This document shows positions 14,580 to 22,166 of a DNA stretch of 64,000 nt, in pieces (the first letter of the stretch is position 1; each line of letters opens with the position of its first letter). The translations under genes were made by a program, and so were the position numbers. Below the pieces are notes generated by a model that did not search any database, was not told the DNA's origin, and saw only the letters and a program-made list of their open reading frames with translations. Source of the stretch: Deltaproteobacteria bacterium HGW-Deltaproteobacteria-13 (GTDB lineage Bacteria; Desulfobacterota; Syntrophia; Syntrophales; Smithellaceae); NCBI GenBank assembly GCA_002840555.1, contig PHBJ01000005.1, positions 506,698-570,697 on the forward strand, read 5' to 3'.

Positions 14580-16409
14580 ATGATAATTGACTTAAAAAAC
14601 CGTTCACTGTTGCACAATTTTGATTTCGACAGTAACGCAATAGGAACAATTCGATGTGAGTCAGTGAGCTACAACAATCAATCAACATTGGCCAAAATGC
14701 TCGAATTACCAAAAGTGAGTAGTTTAGAGTTTACCAGGCAATTGCTGCGTTTGCTCTGCAAAAAGATAGTGGCATTTAGCGGTCAAGAAGATTCGAATGT
14801 CCATGGAGATTGTTTAACCGATGGAGAAATCAATCTGATTACAGATGAAGAGATTGAGACCTTTTCTCTGAAATTCATCACTTACAACGGATGGCTTTTT
14901 GAATCCTATAAAGACGGTGAACGGCAGGTTCGACCTAACGAGAAGGGAGAAACGATTGTCTCCTTTACGCCCAAAATCATCGACCTTCCTAAGGAAGAAG
15001 CAGAGAGTAGCAACGACTATTTGTTTCGCCTTTTTCGTCACTTCTTCAAACGGGAGAGTGCACAACTGAAAATAACAACGAATAAAACAAAACATCAATT
15101 AACCCAAGGCCTCTTTGGGGATGCTAACCGATACCTCACAGAGAACTCCGCAATATCTACCATGGAACGAATTATAAAGCGCGAGCAAGAGCTAATGCAA
15201 ATAAATGATCCACTCAGAGATACGATAAATCATGTGGACTTAGTAAATAAATATATTACTTCGCAATACCAACATGAGCAAGACCTGATGTGGAAAGCTA
15301 CCAGCCAGGCCGAAGAGGCTAGACGCCAGCTTGAGGAAGTCACACAAAGTTTAATATTGTCAGAAGCAATCTACCACAACGAAAGTTTGGCAAGGGATAT
15401 TGCTCTAAGGGCAGCCCAGATGGAGGCCATATCGGCTGCCAAGATCGTAAATGATATGCAAAAACAACAGTTGGAAACTCGTGAGTTGATAAAACGCCAC
15501 GAAATGATGTTCCGGCTTCCTCAGACGTTTGAGATAGATCATCTCCTTAATAGTTATGAAAGTGGTGTAGTTGTCAAGTTCGCCCAACAGCATGGAGTTC
15601 CCATGCTTGATATACAAAGAACCCTTGAAACGATCACAACTCCTTGGCTGCATAGAGTAGAAGCTGAGCGGTCTGTTTCAGCCATCCTTGAATTGTATGG
15701 TATCGGGAATGCTCTCAAGACAGTAAATGGATTTGATCCTGAATTTACCGTGGCTCTTCGTTATGATCTTGGTGACTGGAGAGACAAAATCACTTTCCCT
15801 GAAGCTGTTTTCATCGATCCCGTTGCTCGGAATGATTTCTATATAGATCGTGGTTTTAACTCGGCACTCACTGATTTCCCAGAAGCAGCTTTTCATGCGG
15901 GTCTCGACATTGCTGGTCTTAATGACGCGTCTCTAGATTTGGAATTATTCGGGATAGTTAAGTTGCGGTCGGCTAATCCAGAAGAAGAGGCTGGCCTTCA
16001 AAGAACAAACAAGTGCCATGATCTTTTACAGAGGTTTGAAAGGTTGCTGCGTAAATTCATTGACGAGAAAATGACTACCCAATACGGCCTTGATTGGCCG
16101 AAGAAGAGACTTGCACCAAAGATTTATGAGGAGTGGAAATTCAAGAAAGAAAAAGCTGAAAAAAACGGAGAAATTTTAGATTACATTGAAGTAGCTGATT
16201 TCACCGACTATGAGACGATTATTTGCAAGAAAGATCATTGGCGAGAAGTCTTTCAAGGAAGTTTCAAGAGAATGGAAAGTGTCCGTGAGTCACTACAGCG
16301 TCTTCAACCAATCCGTATAGCTTCCATGCATGCTCGGATTGTCACTAAAGAAGACGAGCTATATCTTATTGCGGAAATCATACGATTGCGAAGTGCAATG
16401 AAAACTTGA
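14580..16409 (+). CDS. Large protein with C-terminal Swt1-like HEPN domain
   Basis: 609 residues. N-terminal 230 residues are unrecognised, residues about 240-320 form a coiled coil (QAEEARRQLEEV, MQKQQLETRELIKRHEMM), and the region 330-480 may be another folded domain. The last 130 residues (LLQRFERLLRKFIDEKM, WPKKRLAPKIYEEW, DYETIICKKDHW, and finally RIASMHARIVTKEDELYLI) match the Swt1-type HEPN domain, with R-x4-H as the likely RNase site. Proteins with this domain are frequent in antiphage and stress systems. The start used is the ATG at 14580; no strong ribosome site is seen. Function is inferred. Confidence 0.65.
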   Translation: MIIDLKNRSLLHNFDFDSNAIGTIRCESVSYNNQSTLAKMLELPKVSSLEFTRQLLRLLCKKIVAFSGQEDSNVHGDCLTDGEINLITDEEIETFSLKFITYNGWLFESYKDGERQVRPNEKGETIVSFTPKIIDLPKEEAESSNDYLFRLFRHFFKRESAQLKITTNKTKHQLTQGLFGDANRYLTENSAISTMERIIKREQELMQINDPLRDTINHVDLVNKYITSQYQHEQDLMWKATSQAEEARRQLEEVTQSLILSEAIYHNESLARDIALRAAQMEAISAAKIVNDMQKQQLETRELIKRHEMMFRLPQTFEIDHLLNSYESGVVVKFAQQHGVPMLDIQRTLETITTPWLHRVEAERSVSAILELYGIGNALKTVNGFDPEFTVALRYDLGDWRDKITFPEAVFIDPVARNDFYIDRGFNSALTDFPEAAFHAGLDIAGLNDASLDLELFGIVKLRSANPEEEAGLQRTNKCHDLLQRFERLLRKFIDEKMTTQYGLDWPKKRLAPKIYEEWKFKKEKAEKNGEILDYIEVADFTDYETIICKKDHWREVFQGSFKRMESVRESLQRLQPIRIASMHARIVTKEDELYLIAEIIRLRSAMKT

Positions 16410-16701
16410 TATAAATTTCCACACGCTCTTGAACGCTGACGCTGCACAGGCCAAGCGCAACAACATTACTTTCTTTTGATCCGCAATACACAGTATATAT
16501 AAATGTCCTCAACTGAAACTTTATAGCTATAGCAAGTAAGCACTTTCCTCTGAAGTGATTAAAAATCGCAAATAATAATGCTTGATTTCGGCGTGCACTT
16601 TGGACAAGTTATGGCTGATATAATCAATGTTCGTTTTATCTAACAGCAGTGTTAATGAAAATGACAAAGAGTAATGGAATAAAAGCCGAAAGGAGTAAAC
16701 T

Positions 16702-16908
16702 ATGAGTGATTGGTCTCAGCTTTCTTTACAAGATTATGAATTGAATTACATCTTAAAAAAAATTAACAAGAAAGAATCAGAAGCAAACCGACAAATTTTA
16801 CGAAATTGGGAGAAAAAATTTAAGGATACCAAGGGAGGTCAGGGAACAAAATCTTATACAAAAGAAGAATTTTACGATTATCTTAAAAGCAACAAAGTGG
16901 AATCATAG
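16702..16908 (+). CDS. Small hypothetical protein with YELNY motif
   Basis: 68 residues with a good ribosome site (GAAAGGAG). It is strongly basic and has DYELNYILKKIN near the N-terminus, echoing AYELNYVASLYS in the 68-residue protein at 1176. The C-terminal half (KSYTKEEFYDYLKSNKVES) is helical. The function is unknown. The 290 bases between it and the HEPN gene hold no recognisable feature. Confidence 0.6.
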   Translation: MSDWSQLSLQDYELNYILKKINKKESEANRQILRNWEKKFKDTKGGQGTKSYTKEEFYDYLKSNKVES

Positions 16909-16978
16909 TTGGACTAGTTTTTATAAATCCATTACTCTTTGTCAAATTGAAAAAACATTTTTTGTTGAGTGCTCGTAG

Positions 16979-17515
16979 TCACTCAGAAAACTCTGTATGC
17001 TTATTAGCAACAAAACACTTAGGAAGCCAACACGGAACAATAATCGAATATTTTTTATAAGCATCTCCGAAATGATTATGGAGATACGGTTCTTCAAATT
17101 TTCCGATATAGATAACTGAAAAGCGAATGAAGACAAGCAGCCAAAAGAATGTAAACGAAGAACTGTACATCAACGTTTCTCCGAATAATACAAAGAAAAG
17201 CGACCACATCATAGGATGGCGAACTTGGCTGAACGGTCCAGAGGTAACCAGCGCTTTTGGTTTGAAAAAAGGGATAACCGAACTTAAGCGATTGGTTGAC
17301 ATGAGTACTGAGCACCAAACAGCGATAATCAGTCCAATCCACATCAATACGACGCCTGATATTTCAAAGAAGTAAATTTTTCGTAATTCGATACCAAAAT
17401 AAGGCTCTATCCTGCGGAAGAACAACGGGATGATATACAAAACATTAAAAGGTCCTATGAAAAAATATATCAAAGAATCTATTCCGCCCAATATTAAAGA
17501 AACAAATCTAGTCAT
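16979..17515 (-). CDS. ICMT/NnrU-type membrane methyltransferase-like protein
   Basis: 178 residues with four or five membrane segments. The C-terminal signature GPFSQVRHPMMW, then FEEPYLHNHFGDAYKKY, is that of the isoprenylcysteine carboxyl methyltransferase/phospholipid methyltransferase superfamily, where the RHP and the E-x-x-L-x-x-x-F-G segments bind S-adenosylmethionine. The substrate is unknown. It is a lone minus-strand gene between accessory genes. Confidence 0.7.
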   Translation of the reverse strand: MTRFVSLILGGIDSLIYFFIGPFNVLYIIPLFFRRIEPYFGIELRKIYFFEISGVVLMWIGLIIAVWCSVLMSTNRLSSVIPFFKPKALVTSGPFSQVRHPMMWSLFFVLFGETLMYSSSFTFFWLLVFIRFSVIYIGKFEEPYLHNHFGDAYKKYSIIVPCWLPKCFVANKHTEFSE

Positions 17516-17585
17516 TTTTCCGCTCCTTTTAAATCCTTCAGATTAATGGACAAATTGACATTCTTGCCTTAGTCTTAATTGGTAA

Positions 17586-17607
17586 GCGCCTCTTTACAAA
17601 GAGACGC
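17586..17607. repeat. Palindromic site, left flank of compact recombinase
   Basis: GCGCCTCTTT-AC-AAAGAGACGC is a near-perfect dyad with a central AC dinucleotide, the form expected for a serine-recombinase crossover site. Its right 16 bases (CTTTACAAAGAGACGC) recur inverted at 18394-18409, on the other side of the recombinase gene. Confidence 0.65.
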
Positions 17608-17633
17608 TGAAATAACGGTTAACCATCGACTAC

Positions 17634-18386
17634 ATGGAAAAAAAGAAACTTGTAGCGGCGTATTGCCGGGTAAGCACTCTTGAACAGAAAAAGAAAGGCT
17701 ATGGAATTGACATTCAGAAACGGGATATTGAGAAATATGCGGAAAATCAGAGTTTACTTGTGGATTCCTTCTACCTGGACGAGGCTAAAAGCGGAGTGTC
17801 TGAAAGGCGTACGGCGCTCAATAAGCTTGTCAGAAACTGCAAAAGCGGCGAGGTCGGCACGATTATCGTCTCTTCGCTGGATCGTTTGTCCCGCGATCTT
17901 CGATTCACGGAAAATTTGCTTCACGATTTGAATAAGGTAGGTGTAACGGTATTTATTGCCGATATGCCCAATTATGACGGTAATGACAGGAAGGATGTGC
18001 TAATCAGACAAATTAAAGAAGCCATTGCTGAAGAAAACCGTAAAGAAATTATTGAAAGACTCAAGAAAGGTCGGGAAGAAAGAGCACGAAAGGGCTGTAT
18101 TGCTGGCGGCACCCTGCCTTACGGATACATGAGACAAGGCAAAGAAATAAAGAAAAATCCGAAGGAAGTGGAAATTGTAAAAGCTATTTACTCATTGAGT
18201 AAGCAGCATAAAACAGACAGTGAAATAACCGACCGCCTTAACGGACGCGGCTATTACCGCCGGAACGGAAAACACTGGACACAACGGCAAGTGAGCGCCG
18301 TTTTAAGCAGAGAAAATCTTTATCGAAAAGGTATTGTTAAATACGGGGAAATAAGCGGAGAAAACGCTGATTTAATTATCATTTAG
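17634..18386 (+). CDS. Compact serine recombinase (invertase-like)
   Basis: 250 residues. The catalytic domain has AAYCRVSTLEQ with the serine nucleophile and SSLDRLSRDL, then a short recombinase domain (GCIAGGTLPYGYM, DSEITDRLNGRGYYRRNGKHW, VSAVLSRENLYRKG). There is no zinc ribbon or coiled coil, so it is about half the length of the other two recombinases and ends at a natural stop. It may be a small-type recombinase or a truncated large one. It is bracketed by a 16-bp inverted repeat, which suggests that it acts on these sites. Confidence 0.75.
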   Translation: MEKKKLVAAYCRVSTLEQKKKGYGIDIQKRDIEKYAENQSLLVDSFYLDEAKSGVSERRTALNKLVRNCKSGEVGTIIVSSLDRLSRDLRFTENLLHDLNKVGVTVFIADMPNYDGNDRKDVLIRQIKEAIAEENRKEIIERLKKGREERARKGCIAGGTLPYGYMRQGKEIKKNPKEVEIVKAIYSLSKQHKTDSEITDRLNGRGYYRRNGKHWTQRQVSAVLSRENLYRKGIVKYGEISGENADLIII

Positions 18387-18393
18387 AGGTTTG

Positions 18394-18409
18394 GCGTCTC
18401 TTTGTAAAG
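18394..18409. repeat. Inverted 16-bp site, right flank of compact recombinase
   Basis: GCGTCTCTTTGTAAAG is the exact reverse complement of 17592-17607. The other half of the dyad is not conserved here (AGCGGAACC follows), so the two sites are only half-related, as attachment-site hybrids often are. The next 260 bases to the following gene are AT-rich and featureless. Confidence 0.65.
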
Positions 18410-18672
18410 CGGAACCGTAGTTTCTTTTTTCTATCAAAATGGGAGAAAAAATACAAGTTAAAATTTATAAAATATACCACTGCGAATTATCGCAATGATT
18501 TGTTAATTATAAAATATTTCTCTTTCAATCATTGAGAAATAATTTATTATTAAATAGAAAGAAAGACAGGAAGCAAGAAAGCATTTTAGCATTTTTCAGA
18601 GGAAAAATAATTTTCTTTGTCCTAACAAATTATATGTTGCACGTTTAAGATTATCTAGTGTTTTTTTAGTCA

Positions 18673-19620
18673 TTATTTTTCCTCCACCGAGTCCGGTTCC
18701 TCATAAATTACTGAGTAGCCAACAACTGCTGCTTCTTCTGGCGTAAGCAATTCACGCAAATTTTTATAGAAATTATACAATTCTATATCCATCAATTTTA
18801 CAAATTCATCATCTGGCAAGATTCCCATATTGCTTTGTGTTCGTCGTTCTTTATTAATACGCTCATGTTCTTTTTGATAGTCAATAATTTTTTGAAGTTT
18901 TTCATAAGGCACAATAGAAAAAAGCTCTTTTTCTGATGTTATATCTTTATCTATACTTAATTCTCCAAATGCTTCTGATTGCGGCCAATACAACCCTTCC
19001 ACATCATCATACGGGTGTGGTTTTTCCCGTAATTGCCACTTCGCAATACCTAACATAATTTGAAATTGTTCTTCCGTAAAATTTTTAAGAAGGAATTCAT
19101 GAAACCTTTTTTCTATTTCCCATCCGGCTACAGAAAATGTTCCGTAGCTGGCATTTCTTTGCTCAAGATTGTAAGTTGCTAATGTCATTGTTGCTCGAAA
19201 ACGTTTTAATTGTTCAACAATGGAAGGAGTCAAATTAAACGACTCAATAATATCCTGCATATCTCGATCTACACCATTGATATAATCGGGATCAATGCTT
19301 TGTGCTTCTTTGATTATTTCTTCGTTGGATTTTTTATCAAGCTCCTCAAACAATTGCTTAGCTTCTTCTTCAGCTTTTTCTCTACTGGTTCTTAAAATAC
19401 TGAATGTAGGAGAAATCTTTTCGTTATTTATATCTGTTGATACGGCCATTTGTCTTGGTATCGGTGTAGAAAGTTTAATGGTGTCAATAGGATTGCCTGC
19501 TAACCAATTTATTTGAGCAAATACCCCTCTTTTCCCGGATTGCAATATGCCTCGGTGATACCAGCCAATCAAAGCAATTAATATAATTAATGATAGGAGT
19601 ATTATTTTATATTTTTTCAT
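18673..19620 (-). CDS. Hypothetical membrane-anchored protein
   Basis: 315 residues. An N-terminal hydrophobic helix (KIILLSLIILIALIGWYHRG) acts as an uncleaved anchor or signal sequence and is followed by a largely helical, acidic domain (EKAEEEAKQLFEELDKKS, DEFVKLMDIELYNFYKNL). No catalytic motif or family is recognised. It is the distal gene of a run of minus-strand genes beginning near 21617. The domain would face the periplasm if the positive-inside rule holds. Confidence 0.55.
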   Translation of the reverse strand: MKKYKIILLSLIILIALIGWYHRGILQSGKRGVFAQINWLAGNPIDTIKLSTPIPRQMAVSTDINNEKISPTFSILRTSREKAEEEAKQLFEELDKKSNEEIIKEAQSIDPDYINGVDRDMQDIIESFNLTPSIVEQLKRFRATMTLATYNLEQRNASYGTFSVAGWEIEKRFHEFLLKNFTEEQFQIMLGIAKWQLREKPHPYDDVEGLYWPQSEAFGELSIDKDITSEKELFSIVPYEKLQKIIDYQKEHERINKERRTQSNMGILPDDEFVKLMDIELYNFYKNLRELLTPEEAAVVGYSVIYEEPDSVEEK

Positions 19621-19710
19621 AATTTCTGCAAAACAATCTGCCCTTGTCTGTGTTAGGGGTGCAACGTAATATTACACGGGCAATGGAGATGATTTTAATG
19701 ACTTATAATA

Positions 19711-20232
19711 TTATTGATTACATTTGGCCTTACAGTCTTTTTCAAGACCATCCTTACCATAAGTTCCATAAACCATTTTTGTCACCCAATAACCTTTTGC
19801 ATCAGAGACAGTTGGCCCACCATTTTTTCCCGTTCGTAGTCCATGGTTTGTTTCCTGATGGCATGTCCCTCTTCGATTAGCGGGATTGCTTATATACTGC
19901 TTGACATCACAAGCGCCTCCTTTTTTTGCGTTGTCATAGACGCATTTTACATTGGTGTTATTTTCATTTGAGGTCGTATTTGATAATTTCTTTCCTTCTT
20001 CACTTCGTCCTGTACGAGAATAGCATTTCTCAGTTCCGCTTGATTTTTTCTTCTCGCAATAATAAGTATGATGTGCCTCTTTTAAACCCCAAAGTGTTAC
20101 CCAATCTTTCTCTTCAAGGGGAAGGTAACGTGCATAAACTTCATATTTTTTTTCGCTGGCCTGTGCCGAAATAACAGCCATTATAGTGATAAAGAAACAT
20201 GCGCACATCATGGAAATAATGATTTTTTTCAT
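19711..20232 (-). CDS. Secreted cysteine-rich hypothetical protein
   Basis: 173 residues. A classic signal peptide (MKKIIISMMCACFFITIMAV, cleavage near SAQAS) precedes a basic mature domain with seven cysteines (YYCEKK, EKCYSR, VKCVYD, GACDVK, GTCHQE, KDCKAKCNQ). Several may form disulfides, so it is likely periplasmic or secreted. AGGAGGTT is placed about six bases upstream. I recognise no family; a small toxin, inhibitor or surface protein is conceivable. Confidence 0.6.
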   Translation of the reverse strand: MKKIIISMMCACFFITIMAVISAQASEKKYEVYARYLPLEEKDWVTLWGLKEAHHTYYCEKKKSSGTEKCYSRTGRSEEGKKLSNTTSNENNTNVKCVYDNAKKGGACDVKQYISNPANRRGTCHQETNHGLRTGKNGGPTVSDAKGYWVTKMVYGTYGKDGLEKDCKAKCNQ

Positions 20233-20344
20233 ATAACCTCCTTATAATGTATGCTATATTTTGACGTACTATAATTAAGTTATCATGGAAATTAAAATGT
20301 GACAAGAATCGATGAAATATCCTTGATTTAGCGCCCTTCACACA

Positions 20345-20641
20345 TTAAGGCGTTCTGCGACCCCAGGCCCAGTCTCCTCCCACCGCGACGAAAATCTCTC
20401 CATGAATGTTATTTCTTGTGAAGACAGCTTGTGTATCTGTGCATAGAGAATCCCGCACTGTAGCTGCACTCTGCCCTGTAAATTCGCCAGCGGTGGTCGT
20501 CGTCGGTAACATTATGGCTTTCCCGTTGTCTGGCGTGATTGTCTTCTTCAATCCTATGGCCTCGAATCCTTTGTAAACATTATCGTAATCGTCTGCGTCT
20601 CCATTCTTGATATCAAACGATACGATTGCAAGATAACTCAT
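20345..20641 (-). CDS. Small conserved-looking protein of cassette
   Basis: 98 residues with GGAGG-type ribosome site (GGAGGAAACC) just upstream. It starts with an alternating strand (MSYLAIVSFDIKNGDADDYD) and a helix (VYKGFEAIGLKKTI), which suggests a ferredoxin-like fold, slightly Cas2-like in outline. It lacks any nuclease motif I can name. The C-terminus ends GGDWAWGRRTP. It belongs to the set of small minus-strand genes shared with the DUF3892 gene. Confidence 0.6.
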   Translation of the reverse strand: MSYLAIVSFDIKNGDADDYDNVYKGFEAIGLKKTITPDNGKAIMLPTTTTAGEFTGQSAATVRDSLCTDTQAVFTRNNIHGEIFVAVGGDWAWGRRTP

Positions 20642-20799
20642 GGTTTCCTCCTTTGCTAACTCAACATATTTGTATGGATCTTTTTAATTTTGTAAACATC
20701 AACAATTTTGTCGACAATATTTTTTATCAGCCTTGTATTATCTGATCCAATTTCTGACTATCGATATTACTATAGAAAGAATTGGAGATAATAGTCTGA

Positions 20800-21105
20800 T
20801 TAAAACTCAGGAAGATTGTCGAGATTGTCTATGGCCTTCCCGTTATCAACAGTTTTAATGTACTCAACTCCATTTATTTTAATAATGTAAACAGATTGAC
20901 CCTTCTGCCATTTTCCGTCACTGCCCTTAAATATTGTTACAAATGTTGTACCTTTTTTAATTGCGTTAACTATGTCCATTCTTGTTTGTTCAAAAAAAGC
21001 ACCTATAGAATCACCATTGTCAGGATGTACTCTAACCTTATTAATGTGGGTGTGTCCTTCATTAAATTTAACCGCTGAAATTCCGTAATCAGCCCATTTG
21101 CTCAT
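20800..21105 (-). CDS. DUF3892 domain protein
   Basis: 101 residues. The sequence WADYGISAVKFNEGHTHINK, then FVTIFKGSDGKWQKG, and a final YIKTVDNGKAIDNLDNLP fits the DUF3892 family pattern (an Ile-Ser-x-Val-Arg-like strand, a T-F-like strand followed by W-x-x-G, and a D-x-L-x-x-L-P end). The function of the family is unknown. GGAGGGA is located upstream of the start. It lies between two other short genes of the same orientation. Confidence 0.7.
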   Translation of the reverse strand: MSKWADYGISAVKFNEGHTHINKVRVHPDNGDSIGAFFEQTRMDIVNAIKKGTTFVTIFKGSDGKWQKGQSVYIIKINGVEYIKTVDNGKAIDNLDNLPEF

Positions 21106-21170
21106 AATTCCCTCCTTTTGTTAATTAGATGATTAGTTTTTTTCTCATTCAATAATATGTGTATCCCACA

Positions 21171-21431
21171 TTAATTTACCGTATATTCTTTCCAAGGAAT
21201 CGCATGTAATGGAACACTTGCAAGAAAACGAGAAATATCTTGACGTCCATAATATTCTGCCCTTCCTTGATGATTCTGCGCCATCAGTACAATAGGAATG
21301 CCAGGAAATATTGGCTGAAATCCTTGCATTGCTCTATTTGCCTCTATTCTGTTGTCTAAAACTGACTTTTTTACAACCACAACTGCAAATGTAACTCCCT
21401 GTTCTTTTATCACAGCTCCCTGAAGTTTCAT
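21171..21431 (-). CDS. Small conserved hypothetical protein
   Basis: 86 residues with GGAGGGA ahead of the start. The sequence (KLQGAVIKEQGVTFAVVVVK, GFQPIFPGIPIVLMAQNHQG, RAEYYGRQDISRFLASVP) alternates strands and helices and appears to be a widespread short hypothetical family. No function is known to me. Its start lies 12 bases from the stop of the 57-residue gene, so the two are likely cotranscribed. Confidence 0.65.
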   Translation of the reverse strand: MKLQGAVIKEQGVTFAVVVVKKSVLDNRIEANRAMQGFQPIFPGIPIVLMAQNHQGRAEYYGRQDISRFLASVPLHAIPWKEYTVN

Positions 21432-21443
21432 AAAAGGTCCCTC

Positions 21444-21617
21444 CTATTTTTCTTTCCGAACGCCTTTGAAGGGTTCATCATCAGATTTTTGGTCAATAAA
21501 TTGTCCGGTTTCATTATCTCTTTTGGTCCAGCGATTGTTCTTGGGATTATAAGTCTGAGAACGTTCTTTTACTGCACCATGCCTGTGCCCGTCTCCATAA
21601 GGTGGATTTTTTGCCAT
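21444..21617 (-). CDS. Small conserved basic protein (KNPPYGDGHRHGAVK type)
   Basis: The start is set at 21617 because GGAGGT lies seven bases upstream; a Met five codons earlier would overlap that ribosome site. 57 residues, highly polar: MAKNPPYGDGHRHGAVKERS, YNPKNNRWTKRD, PFKGVRKEK. It resembles short proteins found in many genomes beside phage- or plasmid-derived genes. First gene of the minus-strand set, divergent from the XRE regulator. Confidence 0.65.
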   Translation of the reverse strand: MAKNPPYGDGHRHGAVKERSQTYNPKNNRWTKRDNETGQFIDQKSDDEPFKGVRKEK

Positions 21618-21641
21618 GTTCAATACCTCCATAATTTTAAT

Positions 21642-21674
21642 TTCGCTATACGCGATTGCGATACTGTATAGCGA
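21642..21674. promoter_or_regulatory. Operator between divergent units
   Basis: TTCGCTATAC (21642-21651) and GTATAGCGAA (21665-21674) form a perfect 10-base inverted repeat. The spacing of 13 bases and position in the divergent intergenic region mark it as a probable XRE repressor site controlling the small-protein set and perhaps xre itself. Confidence 0.6.
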
Positions 21675-21761
21675 ACTTTTAAAAATATGTCAAGAATTTT
21701 TTGTTGCATTGCGTAATATAGTAATGTATAAAGAACTAAGTTTTTTTAGGAGGACTGAATA

Positions 21762-22166
21762 TTGACTACAGGTGATAGAATCCGTGAGATCAGAGAGAAG
21801 AGAGGCCTTACTCAGGAGAAGCTTGCAAAAATGGCTAACATTAGTAAGGGGTTTTTATGTGATGTTGAGAATAATAAAAGAAATATCGGTTCGCAAGGCA
21901 TATTAAGCATAGCCAATAGTTTGGGTGCATCTGTTGATTATTTACTAAGTGGTGAGGTGAAAGAAAATATAGAAAATGAGCAAATTTTAATACCACCGGA
22001 TTTATCTCAAGCAGCCAAGGACATGAATCTTAGTTATAGTGACACGCTTGATCTACTTAAGACTTTTAACTCAGCTGTTGCCAGAAGAAGTAACAAATAC
22101 CATAAGTCTCTTACCGTTGATGAATGGAAAAAGTTTTATACAGCGATAAAGGAGGTATTCAAATAA
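21762..22166 (+). CDS. XRE-family repressor (ImmR-like)
   Basis: 134 residues from a TTG start seven bases after AGGAGGA. Residues 3-62 form a typical helix-turn-helix (DRIREIREKRGLTQEKLAKM, KGFLCDVENNKRN, LSIANSLGASVDYLL). The C-terminal part is helical and probably dimerises. The downstream ImmA/IrrE-like gene starts at once after its stop, and the integrase is next. The layout matches ImmR/ImmA modules that keep integrative elements quiescent. Confidence 0.85.
   Translation: MTTGDRIREIREKRGLTQEKLAKMANISKGFLCDVENNKRNIGSQGILSIANSLGASVDYLLSGEVKENIENEQILIPPDLSQAAKDMNLSYSDTLDLLKTFNSAVARRSNKYHKSLTVDEWKKFYTAIKEVFK

Noticed and set aside
20345..20641. Cas2 nuclease
   Set aside because: The N-terminal strand is only superficially Cas2-like; the catalytic acidic pattern is not supported and no cas genes are near.
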